Shown here piece by piece: positions 7,652 to 15,472 of a DNA stretch of 47,817 nt. The stretch is from contig JAEZWF010000034.1 in the NCBI GenBank assembly GCA_023420415.1, positions 1 through 47,817 on the forward strand. The letters are read 5' to 3'. The position numbers and the translations under genes are program-made. The DNA comes from Actinomycetes bacterium. Lineage in GTDB: Bacteria > Actinomycetota > Actinomycetes > Actinomycetales > Dermatophilaceae. Under the pieces are notes generated by a model. It had not been told where the DNA came from. It ran no database searches and was given only the letters and a program-made list of their open reading frames with translations. How positions within the stretch are numbered: position 1 is the stretch's first letter; every line of letters begins with the position of its first letter.

Positions 7652-8299
7652 ATGCGCAACGAACCCAGTGGTCGCGACAACCCGCGCCGTCCCGCCTTCT
7701 TCAGCCCGGCCGCGATGGAGGCGCAGGGCGGCACCGTGCCCGACCCCGCGCAGGTCACCGAGATCGCGCACGAGACCGCCGCGGTCCTCGTCGGTCGCGG
7801 GCGCGCCGCCCAGGACCCCGAGCTGACCGGCCGGCTGGTCGCCCTCGTCGACGAGCTCGGCCTGTCGACCGTCGCCGAGCTGTGGGCCGACCGCCCCGCC
7901 CGCAGCCTCCCGGGGGCGCTGTGGCGGCTGTACGCCCTGCGCGAGTGGGTGCAACGCAACCCCGAGGAGGCCAGCTCCGACTACGCCGAGGGCATCCGCT
8001 TCACCGACGTCAACCACGCCGTCGCCGGGGTCGCCGAGCCACCCGGGCCCGAGGAGCTCAAGGCCCTGACCGACACCATCCTGCGTGGGGTGTTCGACGG
8101 CGACTTTTCCCTTGCGCTGCAACGGGCTGCGGCCTTCTGCCGGGTCGTCGCCGCGGGCCGCGCCGAGCGCGCGCACACCACCGATGCGTCCGACCGCGAA
8201 GCCGCCGGCGCCCAGACCCGCCGGGCCGCGTCGATGCTCACGACGGCCGAGGACCTCGAGGCCAGCGCCCGCCTCTGGCAGGCCGGCGAGCTGATCTGA
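7652..8299 (+). CDS. Conserved actinobacterial hypothetical protein
   Basis: The 215-residue soluble protein has NPRRPAFFSPAAMEAQGG near the start and GALWRLYALREWV near residue 93. I recall this pattern from actinobacterial proteins sometimes misannotated as RNA polymerase beta subunit; it has no resemblance to that enzyme. It is mostly alpha-helical by composition, with no membrane segment. The ATG at 7652 was chosen over in-frame starts at 7616, 7628 and 7643 because GACAAT lies seven bases before it, as expected for a leaderless mRNA. No function can be assigned. Confidence 0.72.
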   Translation: MRNEPSGRDNPRRPAFFSPAAMEAQGGTVPDPAQVTEIAHETAAVLVGRGRAAQDPELTGRLVALVDELGLSTVAELWADRPARSLPGALWRLYALREWVQRNPEEASSDYAEGIRFTDVNHAVAGVAEPPGPEELKALTDTILRGVFDGDFSLALQRAAAFCRVVAAGRAERAHTTDASDREAAGAQTRRAASMLTTAEDLEASARLWQAGELI

Positions 8300-8568
8300 C
8301 GGGTATGCCGCGTGGTCGGCTCGCGCGCCCGGCGCCGGGGTGCGTGGCCGTCGGCTGGGGCGCCCGATCGGCCGTTCGGGTCTTGCGCCACGCGGGGCTG
8401 TGGAGTCCGGGAACATGCTGGCCCGTTCGCGGGTTACAGTTTTTCGTGCGTCGGGCCGCGGTAGCCCCGGGTCCCAACTGAAGCCGCTACGAGCGGCCAC
8501 GCGCCGTGAGGCGCTCCCGGCCCGGCGCACAGAACTTCCTCCCGCGCGAAGTCTCCGGAGCCCGGGGG
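8300..8568. other. Gap between convergent genes, no gene seen
   Basis: Open frames here are arginine- and proline-rich readings typical of non-coding high-GC DNA. One copy of the 9-mer GTATGCCGC lies at 8303-8311, directly after the stop of the preceding gene. No clear terminator was found. Confidence 0.4.
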
Positions 8569-8763
8569 CTAGGACGAGCAGTTGTCCTCGTGCGTGCGCG
8601 CATCGACCCGCGCCAACCGCCGCGCCCGCCGCCCGGGCCCCTTCCACCCGCACACCCGGCAGGTGCCGTGCGCGAACGAACCCAGCTCCACGACCTCGAC
8701 CCGAGGGGGGACCGGCGCCGAGGCACCCGGCTGCTCACGCGGCATACCTCCATCATCTGCCAT
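8569..8763 (-). CDS. Small Cys/His zinc-finger-like protein
   Basis: The 64-residue product ends with GTCRVCGWKGPGRRARR and a later HEDNC, giving a Cys-x2-Cys and a distant His and Cys that could bind one zinc. Small actinobacterial proteins with a Cys-x-x-Cys-x-Trp-x-Gly-Pro pattern and a closing His/Cys pair are familiar, which is why this frame was preferred over the overlapping plus-strand frames. The ATG at 8763 avoids a 23-residue extension with unlikely composition. Its function is unknown; nucleic-acid binding through the basic Gly-Arg stretch is a guess. Confidence 0.55.
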   Translation of the reverse strand: MADDGGMPREQPGASAPVPPRVEVVELGSFAHGTCRVCGWKGPGRRARRLARVDARTHEDNCSS

Positions 8764-8873
8764 AGCACCGGTGATGTAGGTACTCGGGCCCAGACATAGT
8801 CCGGACGGATAGTTCTGGCGCCACGGGGTCAAGGAATCGCAAAGCCCATTGCCATGGAAGCCCTGGACTCGGT

Positions 8874-8879
8874 TAGCGT
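8874..8879 (+). promoter_or_regulatory. Leaderless -10 box (TAGCGT) for the 60-residue gene
   Basis: TAGCGT ends six bases before the ATG at 8886, so transcription would start at or next to the start codon. Confidence 0.55.
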
Positions 8880-8885
8880 CCTTCC

Positions 8886-9068
8886 ATGACGACCGACCCG
8901 GCCGCCTCCGGCGACCTCACCGACGACGCTCTCCAAGGGGAGATCGAGCTCGTCGGCGAGCTCGTGGTGGCCGCCTCGGCCAGTGAGCGGCCGCTCACCG
9001 ACGAGGAGATCGACGAGGTGCTGGGGGTCGAGCACGTCGACGAGGAGCCCACGGCCCAACGCGTCTGA
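8886..9068 (+). CDS. Small acidic hypothetical protein
   Basis: The 60-residue product is strongly acidic, with SERPLTDEEIDEVLGV near its end, a short predicted helix. It has no membrane segment or Cys pair. The frame is supported by a TAGCGT box six bases before the ATG and by normal high-GC codon use. It was not recognised beyond being like small acidic orphans common in actinobacteria. It precedes the DUF47-pit pair by 236 bases and probably has its own promoter. Confidence 0.6.
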   Translation: MTTDPAASGDLTDDALQGEIELVGELVVAASASERPLTDEEIDEVLGVEHVDEEPTAQRV

Positions 9069-9304
9069 CGCGGCACCGGCGGGTGGGCGCCCCGGGTGAG
9101 CACCCGGCATACCGGCTGGTCAGTGCCCTCGCCGGCCCTGCCGCGAGCGTCCGTATGCCGCGTGCGCCGGTGGACAGGTGCGGGCGCCGAGGTGACCGGC
9201 ACGTGCACGGCGGGTGGCCCCGAGTTGCATCCACGGCGGCAAATGGCCGTAGCATCATCCCCGGCCATTCCCGATGACCGTCCCCCGCACGACCGGAGAG
9301 AACC

Positions 9305-9931
9305 GTGGGCTTTCGCCTCACCCCCCAGGAGAACAGCTTCTACGACCTGTTCGCCAAGTCTGCGTCACACCTCGTCGAGGGGTCGCGTGAGCTGACCAAG
9401 ATGCTCGGCGCCGACATCGGGGAGCGCGACTCGATCGCGGCCCGGATGCGCGAGATCGAGCACGACGCCGACGAGTCGACGCACGAGATCATCCGCAAGG
9501 TCAACAGCTCGTTCATCACCCCGTTCGACCGCGAGGACATCCACGGGCTGGCGTCCGCGCTCGACGACTGCATGGACCTGATGGACGCCGCGGTCGACCT
9601 GATCGTGCTCTACCGCGTGGGTGACCTCCCGGCCGGCGTCGCCGACCAGGTCGAGGTGCTGTCGCGGATGTCCGAGCTGACCGCCGAGGCGATGCCGCGG
9701 CTGCGGTCGATGAAGGACCTGTCGGAGTACTGGATCGAGATCAACCGGCTCGAGAACCAGGCCGACCAGACCTACCGGCGGCTGCTGGCGGGGCTGTTCA
9801 ACGGTGACTTCGGGTCCGACGCCATCACGATCATGAAGCTCAAGGAGGTCGTCGAAGAGCTCGAGGCCGCTGCCGACGCGTTCGAGAACGTCGCGCACAA
9901 GGTCGAGAGCATCGCGGTCAAGGAGTCCTGA
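9305..9931 (+). CDS. DUF47 (PhoU-like) accessory protein of phosphate transporter
   Basis: The 208-residue cytoplasmic protein is all-helical and belongs to DUF47/TIGR00153, distant relatives of PhoU that are usually encoded beside Pit-type phosphate transporters and are thought to regulate them. The opening LTPQENSFYDLFAKSA and the central EIEHDADESTHEI and NRLENQADQTYRRLL are typical, with acidic Glu/Asp-rich motifs that bind metal in this fold. The GTG start has GGAGAG just before it. A TAGCAT box at 9250-9255 is a possible promoter. It is eight bases before pit and certainly in one operon with it. Confidence 0.92.
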   Translation: MGFRLTPQENSFYDLFAKSASHLVEGSRELTKMLGADIGERDSIAARMREIEHDADESTHEIIRKVNSSFITPFDREDIHGLASALDDCMDLMDAAVDLIVLYRVGDLPAGVADQVEVLSRMSELTAEAMPRLRSMKDLSEYWIEINRLENQADQTYRRLLAGLFNGDFGSDAITIMKLKEVVEELEAAADAFENVAHKVESIAVKES

Positions 9932-9939
9932 GCCCTCCC

Positions 9940-10938
9940 ATGGAATGGCTTCCGGTTGGCATCGTCATCGCGCTGGCGATGGGGTTCAACTACACCAACG
10001 GTTTTCACGACGCCGCCAACGCGATCGCGACCTCGGTCTCGACCCGTGCCCTGACGCCGCGGGTCGCGCTGGCGATGGCCGCGGTGGCGAACCTCGTCGG
10101 CGCCTTCTTCGGCACCAAGGTCGCCAAGACCATCGGCTCGGGCGTCATCGATGCACCGTCCGGCAACGTCGGACTCATGATCTGTGCGGCCGGCCTGATC
10201 GGGGCGATCGGCTGGAACCTGCTGACCTGGTGGTATGGCCTGCCCTCGTCGTCGTCACACGCCCTGATCGGTGGCCTGGGTGGTGCGGCGCTGGCCGCGT
10301 CGGCCGGCGTCCACTGGGCGAGTGTCTTCGAGAAGATCATCATCCCGATGGTCGCGTCGCCCATCATCGGCGTCATCCTCGGCTACCTCGTGATGACCGC
10401 GATCCTGTGGCTGTTCCGGGGCGCGAACCCGGGTCGTGTGTCGCGGGGCTTCCGCTATGCGCAGACGGCGTCGGCGGCCGCGATGGCGTTCGGCCACGGC
10501 CTGCAGGACGCCGCCAAGACCGCCGGTGTGGTCGTGCTCGCGCTGACCGTGGGCGGCTACCACGCCGAGGGTGACGACTCGATCCCGCTGTGGGTGCTGG
10601 TGATGTCTGCCGTGGTCATCTCGCTCGGCACGTATGCCGGTGGGTGGCGGATCATGCGCACCCTCGGCCGCCGCATCATCCACCTCGACCCGCCGCAGGG
10701 TTTCGCGGCCGAGACGACCGCGGCGGCGATCCTCTACGTGGCGGGGCTCGCGTTCGGCGCCCCGATCTCGACCACCCACACCATCACCTCGGCGATCATG
10801 GGTGTGGGCGCGACCAAGCGGCTGTCGGCGGTGCGGTGGGGCGTGGCCGGCAACATCGTCGGCGCCTGGGTCCTGACCTTCCCCGGCGCCGGCCTCGTCG
10901 CCGCCCTGTCGTACTGGCTCATCAACCTCTTCGTCTGA
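9940..10938 (+). CDS. pit: Low-affinity inorganic phosphate transporter (PiT family)
   Basis: The 332-residue membrane protein carries phosphate, as metal-phosphate or with protons/sodium, into the cell. The PiT signature GFNYTNGFHDAANAIAT appears at about residues 11-27 and its second copy is seen as SAAAMAFGHGLQDAAKTAG near residue 180. About nine or ten hydrophobic segments are present; the conserved PSSSSHALIGG lies near residue 103 and PISTTHTITSAIMG near residue 275. It follows the DUF47 gene closely and is followed by two 58-nt dyad repeats. It would provide constitutive uptake, complementing the inducible PstSCAB system encoded nearby. Confidence 0.95.
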   Translation: MEWLPVGIVIALAMGFNYTNGFHDAANAIATSVSTRALTPRVALAMAAVANLVGAFFGTKVAKTIGSGVIDAPSGNVGLMICAAGLIGAIGWNLLTWWYGLPSSSSHALIGGLGGAALAASAGVHWASVFEKIIIPMVASPIIGVILGYLVMTAILWLFRGANPGRVSRGFRYAQTASAAAMAFGHGLQDAAKTAGVVVLALTVGGYHAEGDDSIPLWVLVMSAVVISLGTYAGGWRIMRTLGRRIIHLDPPQGFAAETTAAAILYVAGLAFGAPISTTHTITSAIMGVGATKRLSAVRWGVAGNIVGAWVLTFPGAGLVAALSYWLINLFV

Positions 10939-10990
10939 CCCGCGCCTCCGCGCCTGCGCTTCACCCGTCGTTCCGGCCCCGCACCCCCCG

Positions 10991-11048
10991 ACTTCGGGCC
11001 ACTGGGGCCTGATGTGCTGCGGCTCTTCAGCCCTGTGTGGCCACAAGT
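10991..11048. repeat. 58-nt dyad repeat, copy 1
   Basis: The left arm is ACTTCGGGCCACT (10991-11003) and the right arm TGTGGCCACAAGT (11036-11048), an imperfect inverse. It lies 52 bases downstream of pit and is followed 14 bases later by copy 2. Confidence 0.7.
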
Positions 11049-11062
11049 CGGGAGCGTGTGGC

Positions 11063-11120
11063 ACTTGAGGCCACCCGAGCTTGGTATGCCCTCGCTAGTC
11101 AAGCGTGAGTGGCCCGAAGT
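11063..11120. repeat. 58-nt dyad repeat, copy 2
   Basis: The left arm is ACTTGAGGCCACC (11063-11075) and the right arm AGTGGCCCGAAGT (11108-11120). A further degraded half-copy, with CTGGTCAAGCGTGAGG near 11150, follows. The gap 10939-11266 holds no gene; it is filled by these repeats. Confidence 0.7.
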
Positions 11121-11266
11121 CGGTGGCCTGTCCCACTTCGTATGCCCTGGCTGGTCAAGCGTGAGGCCACGAGTGCTGTCCACAGGGGCCCGCGCATCGG
11201 CGCTTTGTCCACAGCCGCGCACGGGTCACCTGGACGGTCAACAGTCGGGCGGGTCACGGTCACACC

Positions 11267-12325
11267 ATGAGAGCCGCACACATCAGCGCTTGGGTGGAGT
11301 TGCCGCAACCATTCCTGCCTTCGGAGGCGCTGGCAGCCGGACTCGGCAAGACCGCCCTCGCGGGCGCGATCCGGAGGCGACATGTCATCAGGGTGGCCCC
11401 TTCCCTGTATGCCGCTCGCGAGCCATGGCTGGAGCTCACCGCGAAGGATGTGCACCGAGCCCTGACGCGCCCGGCTCAACAGCTCGTGGCCGGGTCCGTC
11501 GTCAGCCACGCCAGCGCCGCAGTCCTCCATGGCTTTCCCGCTCCTCAGGGGCCACTGGGAAAGGTCTCACTGACGGTGAACAAGACCTCGCACAAAACCT
11601 CGCGAACGAGCTATCCGGATGACTGGCGCCGAGTGTTGCACGGAGCCCTGCCGGACGAGCACATCGCCGAGCTGGACGGCATACCCCTCACCACGCCCGC
11701 CCGCACGGTGGTCGACTGCTTTCGACAACACCGGCTCCGCAACGCCTTGGCCATTGCGGACGGCGCTCTGCGGGCGGGGCTGACCACAGTCGAGGAGCTC
11801 AGCGACATGCGCGCGTTCCAGAAGCGGTGGCCCGGCATCAGGCTGGCAGACGAGGGGCTCGCGCTTGCCGACGGCCGCCGGGAGAGCTGGCTCGAGTCGG
11901 CCTCGGTTGCGGTTGCGTCGAGGCGCGGGTTCAGCACGCCCGAGAGCCAGGTGCATCTGTACACGCTCGAAGGCGAGTTCGTCGCACGAGTCGACCTGCT
12001 GTGGCGAAGTGCCGGCGTCATCGGCGAGTGCGATGGTCGCGGCAAGTACCAGGGCGAGTTTGCCGAGGGCGAGTGGGACGCTGAGGCTGCGGCTGCCGTG
12101 ATGGTTGCTGAACGGGAACGCGAGCGTGGTCTGGAGCAGATCGGGTTCGCCGTCGGACGGTGGGGCACGTCCGGCCTGCGGAATTACGGTGAAGCGATGG
12201 TGGCGCAGCTCCAGGCCGCCCGGCGGCGCGCAGCTCCCGACAAGATCCGATGCCTCTGGCGGGTGGACGAGGACGAACCCCTGCGCGAATGGACGAGCTT
12301 CACGGCCGTAACTTCGGGCCACTGA
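11267..12325 (+). CDS. AbiEi antitoxin-like protein with nuclease-like C-terminus
   Basis: The 352-residue protein combines an N-terminal winged-helix and AbiEi-like part (about residues 1-170, with VVSHASAAVLHGFP and GIPLTTPARTVVDC) with a C-terminal domain resembling DUF559/Vsr-type nucleases (about 205-310). The latter has ARVDLLW, then ECDGRGKY, matching an Asp...Glu-x-Asp-Gly-x-x-Lys active-site pattern. In AbiE systems the antitoxin is paired with an AbiEii nucleotidyltransferase toxin; none is encoded nearby, so this is an orphan. Such orphan fusions are common in actinobacteria and their job is unknown. The last codons and the stop lie inside a 58-nt dyad repeat that starts at 12311, so the repeat supplies the end of the protein. 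Confidence 0.75.
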   Translation: MRAAHISAWVELPQPFLPSEALAAGLGKTALAGAIRRRHVIRVAPSLYAAREPWLELTAKDVHRALTRPAQQLVAGSVVSHASAAVLHGFPAPQGPLGKVSLTVNKTSHKTSRTSYPDDWRRVLHGALPDEHIAELDGIPLTTPARTVVDCFRQHRLRNALAIADGALRAGLTTVEELSDMRAFQKRWPGIRLADEGLALADGRRESWLESASVAVASRRGFSTPESQVHLYTLEGEFVARVDLLWRSAGVIGECDGRGKYQGEFAEGEWDAEAAAAVMVAERERERGLEQIGFAVGRWGTSGLRNYGEAMVAQLQAARRRAAPDKIRCLWRVDEDEPLREWTSFTAVTSGH

Positions 12326-12368
12326 GGGCTGAAGACCCGCGCCACACCGAGCGTGAGTGGCCCGAAGT
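12311..12368. repeat. 58-nt dyad repeat, copy 3 (overlaps a gene end)
   Basis: The arms ACTTCGGGCCACT (12311-12323) and AGTGGCCCGAAGT (12356-12368) are perfect inverses. The left arm encodes the last residues Thr-Ser-Gly-His of the AbiEi-like protein, and TGA follows. Confidence 0.85.
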
Positions 12369-12383
12369 GCCACGCACCCCTCG

Positions 12384-12441
12384 ACTTCGGGCCACTGAGG
12401 CCCGAAGTACGACCGCACACCGAGCGTGAGTGGCCCGAAGT
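12384..12441. repeat. 58-nt dyad repeat, copy 4
   Basis: The arms ACTTCGGGCCACT (12384-12396) and AGTGGCCCGAAGT (12429-12441) are perfect inverses. The interior shares CACACCGAGCGTG with copy 3. It lies between two convergent genes and could end transcription from both sides. Confidence 0.85.
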
Positions 12442-12466
12442 GGCGGGAGGGGAGGGGAGCGGCGGG

Positions 12467-13243
12467 TCAGCCGAAGCGGCCGCTGATGTAGTCCTCGGTG
12501 GCCTTGACGCTGGGGTTGTTGAAGATCTTCTGCGTGTCGGCGATCTCGATCAGCTTGCCGGGCTTGCCGGTCGCGGCGAGGTTGAAGAACGCCGTCTGGT
12601 CCGACACCCGCGCCGCCTGCTGCATGTTGTGGGTGACGATCACGATCGTGTACTTGCTCTTCAGCTCGGAGATCAGGTCCTCGATCGCCAGCGTCGAGAT
12701 GGGGTCGAGCGCCGAGCACGGCTCGTCCATCAGCAGCACCTGCGGCTCGACCGCGATGGCGCGCGCGATGCACAGCCGCTGCTGCTGACCACCCGACAGC
12801 CCGGCGCCGGGCTTGTTCAGCCGGTCCTTGACCTCGTTCCACAGGTTCGCGCCGTGCAGTGACTTCTCGACGATGTCGTCGAGCTTCTTCTTGCCCTTGA
12901 CCCCGTTGAGCTTCAGCCCTGCCGCCACGTTGTCGTAGATCGACATCGTCGGGAACGGGTTCGGCCGCTGGAACACCATGCCCACGGTCCGCCGCACCGC
13001 CACCGGGTCGACCCCCGAGGCGTAGAGGTCCTGGTCGTCGAGCATGACCTTGCCCTCGACGCGCCCGCCGGGGATCACCTCGTGCATCCGGTTCAGCGTG
13101 CGCAGGAACGTCGACTTGCCGCAGCCCGACGGTCCGATGAACGCGGTCACCGACCGGGGCTCGACCGTCATCGTCACGCCCTCGACGGCCTTGAAGGAGC
13201 CGTAGTAGACGTTCAGGTCACTGACGTCGATTCGCTTGGCCAT
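12467..13243 (-). CDS. pstB: Phosphate ABC transporter ATP-binding protein PstB
   Basis: The 258-residue cytoplasmic ATPase powers high-affinity phosphate import with PstC/PstA. The Walker A motif GPSGCGKST lies near residue 36, the ABC signature LSGGQQQRLCIARAI near 149 and Walker B VLLMDEPCSALDP near 170, with the switch histidine in IVIVTHNMQQA near 201. Length is normal. It is the last gene of pstSCAB, 106 bases after pstA; that gap holds a GTATGCCGC 9-mer. The ATG has no strong ribosome site visible but is the start that gives the normal family N-terminus (DVSDLNVYYG). Confidence 0.97.
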   Translation of the reverse strand: MAKRIDVSDLNVYYGSFKAVEGVTMTVEPRSVTAFIGPSGCGKSTFLRTLNRMHEVIPGGRVEGKVMLDDQDLYASGVDPVAVRRTVGMVFQRPNPFPTMSIYDNVAAGLKLNGVKGKKKLDDIVEKSLHGANLWNEVKDRLNKPGAGLSGGQQQRLCIARAIAVEPQVLLMDEPCSALDPISTLAIEDLISELKSKYTIVIVTHNMQQAARVSDQTAFFNLAATGKPGKLIEIADTQKIFNNPSVKATEDYISGRFG

Positions 13244-13349
13244 GAGTGGGATTCGTCCTTACCTGGGTTGTGCCGTGGGATGTTCGGTCGGGATGTTCGG
13301 CTGGGATGTCGGTGGAGATCGGGGATAGCCGGTATGCCGCGTGGCCGGC

Positions 13350-14348
13350 CTACTTGCGCACGGAGCCGAAGCGGGCCACGACCCGGCCGGCGAGGTTGAG
13401 GAGCAGCACGAGCAGGATCAGGGTGAGCGCGGCCGCCCAGACGCGGTCGACGGCCGGCTGCAGGCTCTCGCTGCGGTCCTGGTTGATCATCGTGGGCAGC
13501 GTCGGCATCAGACCGCTGAACAGGTCCGTGGCGATCGCCTTGGTGTAGGGGCCGAGGATCAGCAGCGGTGCGGTCTCACCCATGACGCGGGCGAGGCCGA
13601 GCAGGATGCCGGTGACGATGCCGGAGAACGCCGTCGGCAGGACGACCTTCATGATCGTCTTCCACTTGGGCACCCCGAGTGCGTAGGACGCCTCGCGCAG
13701 CTCGTTCGGCACGAGCTTGAGCATCTCCTCGGTGGACCGCACGATCACCGGCACCATGAGGATCACCAGCGAGAGACAGACCGCGAACCCGACTCGCTGG
13801 AACCCGAACGTCGTCACCCACACGGCATAGATGAACAGCGCTGCGACGATCGAGGGGATGCCGGTGAGGATGTCCACCATGAACGACACGGCCTTGGCGA
13901 ACCGGCCCCGGCCGTACTCGACCAGGTAGATGGCCGTCATCACTCCGATCGGCACCGAGATCGCCGCGGTGGTGATGCCCTGGATGAGCGTTCCCTGGAT
14001 CGCGTGCACGGCGCCCCCGCCTTCGCGCCGCGACGTGATCCCCTTCTGGGAGTTGGTCCACCACTCGGGTTCGATGAGGAGGTGGTAGCCCTTGGACAGC
14101 ACCGTCCACAGGATCCACACCAGCGGCACGAGTGCGAGCAGGAAGGCGCACCACATGACGACCCGCGCCAGTTGGTTCTTGAGCTCTCGGGCTCGCGCCG
14201 GCTGGCCGAAGACCGGGCTCGGCGCCGGTGGGCGACCGGAGCCGCCGGCGTCGGCGGTCGTGCGTGCGGAGGACGACCCGTTCGGAGTGGTCGACCGCGG
14301 GTCGTCGACGACCGCGACATCGGACATGCGGACCGTGTTGGTGCTCAT
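13350..14348 (-). CDS. pstA: Phosphate ABC transporter permease PstA
   Basis: The 332-residue membrane subunit forms the phosphate channel with PstC. After a roughly 60-residue low-complexity polar N-terminus come a membrane helix (about 64-90) and, from about 130, the permease domain with five further helices. The coupling-loop region REASYALGVPKWKTIMKVVLP near residue 238 is the EAA-type motif that contacts PstB. The N-terminal extension (Ser/Pro/Ala rich) is longer than in Escherichia coli but common in actinobacteria. Its ATG overlaps the stop of pstC (ATGA). Confidence 0.96.
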   Translation of the reverse strand: MSTNTVRMSDVAVVDDPRSTTPNGSSSARTTADAGGSGRPPAPSPVFGQPARARELKNQLARVVMWCAFLLALVPLVWILWTVLSKGYHLLIEPEWWTNSQKGITSRREGGGAVHAIQGTLIQGITTAAISVPIGVMTAIYLVEYGRGRFAKAVSFMVDILTGIPSIVAALFIYAVWVTTFGFQRVGFAVCLSLVILMVPVIVRSTEEMLKLVPNELREASYALGVPKWKTIMKVVLPTAFSGIVTGILLGLARVMGETAPLLILGPYTKAIATDLFSGLMPTLPTMINQDRSESLQPAVDRVWAAALTLILLVLLLNLAGRVVARFGSVRK

Positions 14349-15355
14349 TCGGCGAACGCCTTCCTGCGCTCGATCACGATTCGGGCGATGGCGTTGACCA
14401 CGAACGTGAGGATGAACAGGACCAGGCCGGCGGCGATGAACGCGCCCGTCTTGGACGGCGAGTCGAACTCGGCGGCGTTGTTGGCGATGCGCGACGCGAA
14501 CGTCTCACCACCGTTGAGCAGCGACCAGGACCACGGGGTTCCGGGTGCGAGTGCCGAGACGATGATGGTGACGGCGATGGTCTCACCCAGCGCGCGGCCG
14601 AGCGCGAGCATCGCGGCGGAGATGACCCCGGGCTTGCCGAACGGCAGCACCGCGGTGCGGATCATCTCCCACTTGGTGGCGCCGAGCGCGAGCGCGCCCT
14701 CCTTGTGCGCCACCGGCGTCTGCGCGAACACCTCGCGCGACAGTGCGGTGACGATCGGCAGGATCATGATGGCGAGCACGATGCCGATGAACAGGATCGT
14801 GCCGGTGCCGCCGACGGTGGTCTTGGAGAACAGCGGGAACCACCCGAGCTTGTCGCGCAGGAAGTCCTGGAACGGCTGGTAAACCGGGCCGAACGTCTTG
14901 ATGCCCCAGAAGCCGTAGATGATCGACGGCACCGCGGCGAGCAGGTCGACGAGGCTGGCTGCCGGACGCGACAGCCAGCGCGGTGCGTACTGCGTGATGA
15001 ACAGCGCCACGCAGACACCCACCGGCACCGCGATGAGCATCGCGATGGTGGAGGCCACCACGGTGGTCCAGAGCATCTCCACGATGCCGAACCGCAGGTT
15101 GTCGGCGTTGTTGACGTCCCACTCGCGGGAGAAGAGGAAGTTGACCTTGTCGTCGGCGATCGCCGGTATCGCCTGCCACAGCAGGAAGAGACCGATGAGG
15201 GTGACGAGGGCGATGATGAGAGCCCCGGAGCCCTTGGCGAGGCCGCCGAAGATGCGGTCTCCCAGCCGTCCGGTGCCGGCCCGGTCGCCCTGGAGTGGGC
15301 TGCGGTCGTCGGGGCCTGGGGTGTCGGCGACGGAGACGCCGGTCACTGTTGCCAC
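14345..15355 (-). CDS. pstC: Phosphate ABC transporter permease PstC
   Basis: The 336-residue membrane subunit partners PstA. The cytoplasmic N-terminus of about 40 residues precedes the first helix (ALIIALVTLIGLFLLWQ), and about six helices are visible in all. The PstB-contact loop KEGALALGATKWEMIRTAVLP is near residue 222. The GTG at 15355 is used as the start. It follows pstS after a 117-base gap holding a perfect hairpin, an arrangement that would let pstS be made at higher level than the membrane genes. Confidence 0.96.
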   Translation of the reverse strand: MATVTGVSVADTPGPDDRSPLQGDRAGTGRLGDRIFGGLAKGSGALIIALVTLIGLFLLWQAIPAIADDKVNFLFSREWDVNNADNLRFGIVEMLWTTVVASTIAMLIAVPVGVCVALFITQYAPRWLSRPAASLVDLLAAVPSIIYGFWGIKTFGPVYQPFQDFLRDKLGWFPLFSKTTVGGTGTILFIGIVLAIMILPIVTALSREVFAQTPVAHKEGALALGATKWEMIRTAVLPFGKPGVISAAMLALGRALGETIAVTIIVSALAPGTPWSWSLLNGGETFASRIANNAAEFDSPSKTGAFIAAGLVLFILTFVVNAIARIVIERRKAFAE

Positions 15356-15409
15356 GTGGGATGCCTCAGGGGTGTGGGATGGGATGTGGGTTCAAGCCTG
15401 GGGGAGTGC

Positions 15410-15446
15410 GTATGCCGCGGGGCTGGGTCCCAGCCCCGCGGCATAC
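15410..15446 (-). terminator. Perfect 18-bp hairpin between pstS and pstC built from two GTATGCCGC copies
   Basis: The arms 15410-15427 and 15429-15446 are perfect inverses (GTATGCCGCGGGGCTGGG) around one central base. Each outer end is the 9-mer abundant in the core region. There is no T-run after it, so partial termination or protection of the pstS mRNA 3' end is more likely than full termination. Confidence 0.7.
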
Positions 15447-15472
15447 GAGGTGCTGCGTCAGTCAGGCGACGG

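Noticed and set aside
7121..8653. A 510-residue minus-strand frame over the tRNA and two small genes
   Set aside because: It runs through the tRNA gene and opposite two better-supported genes, and its composition is typical of shadows.
8340..8765. Plus-strand frames opposite the small Cys/His protein gene
   Set aside because: They are Arg/Pro-rich translations with no start signals; the minus-strand product has a recognisable Cys pair pattern.
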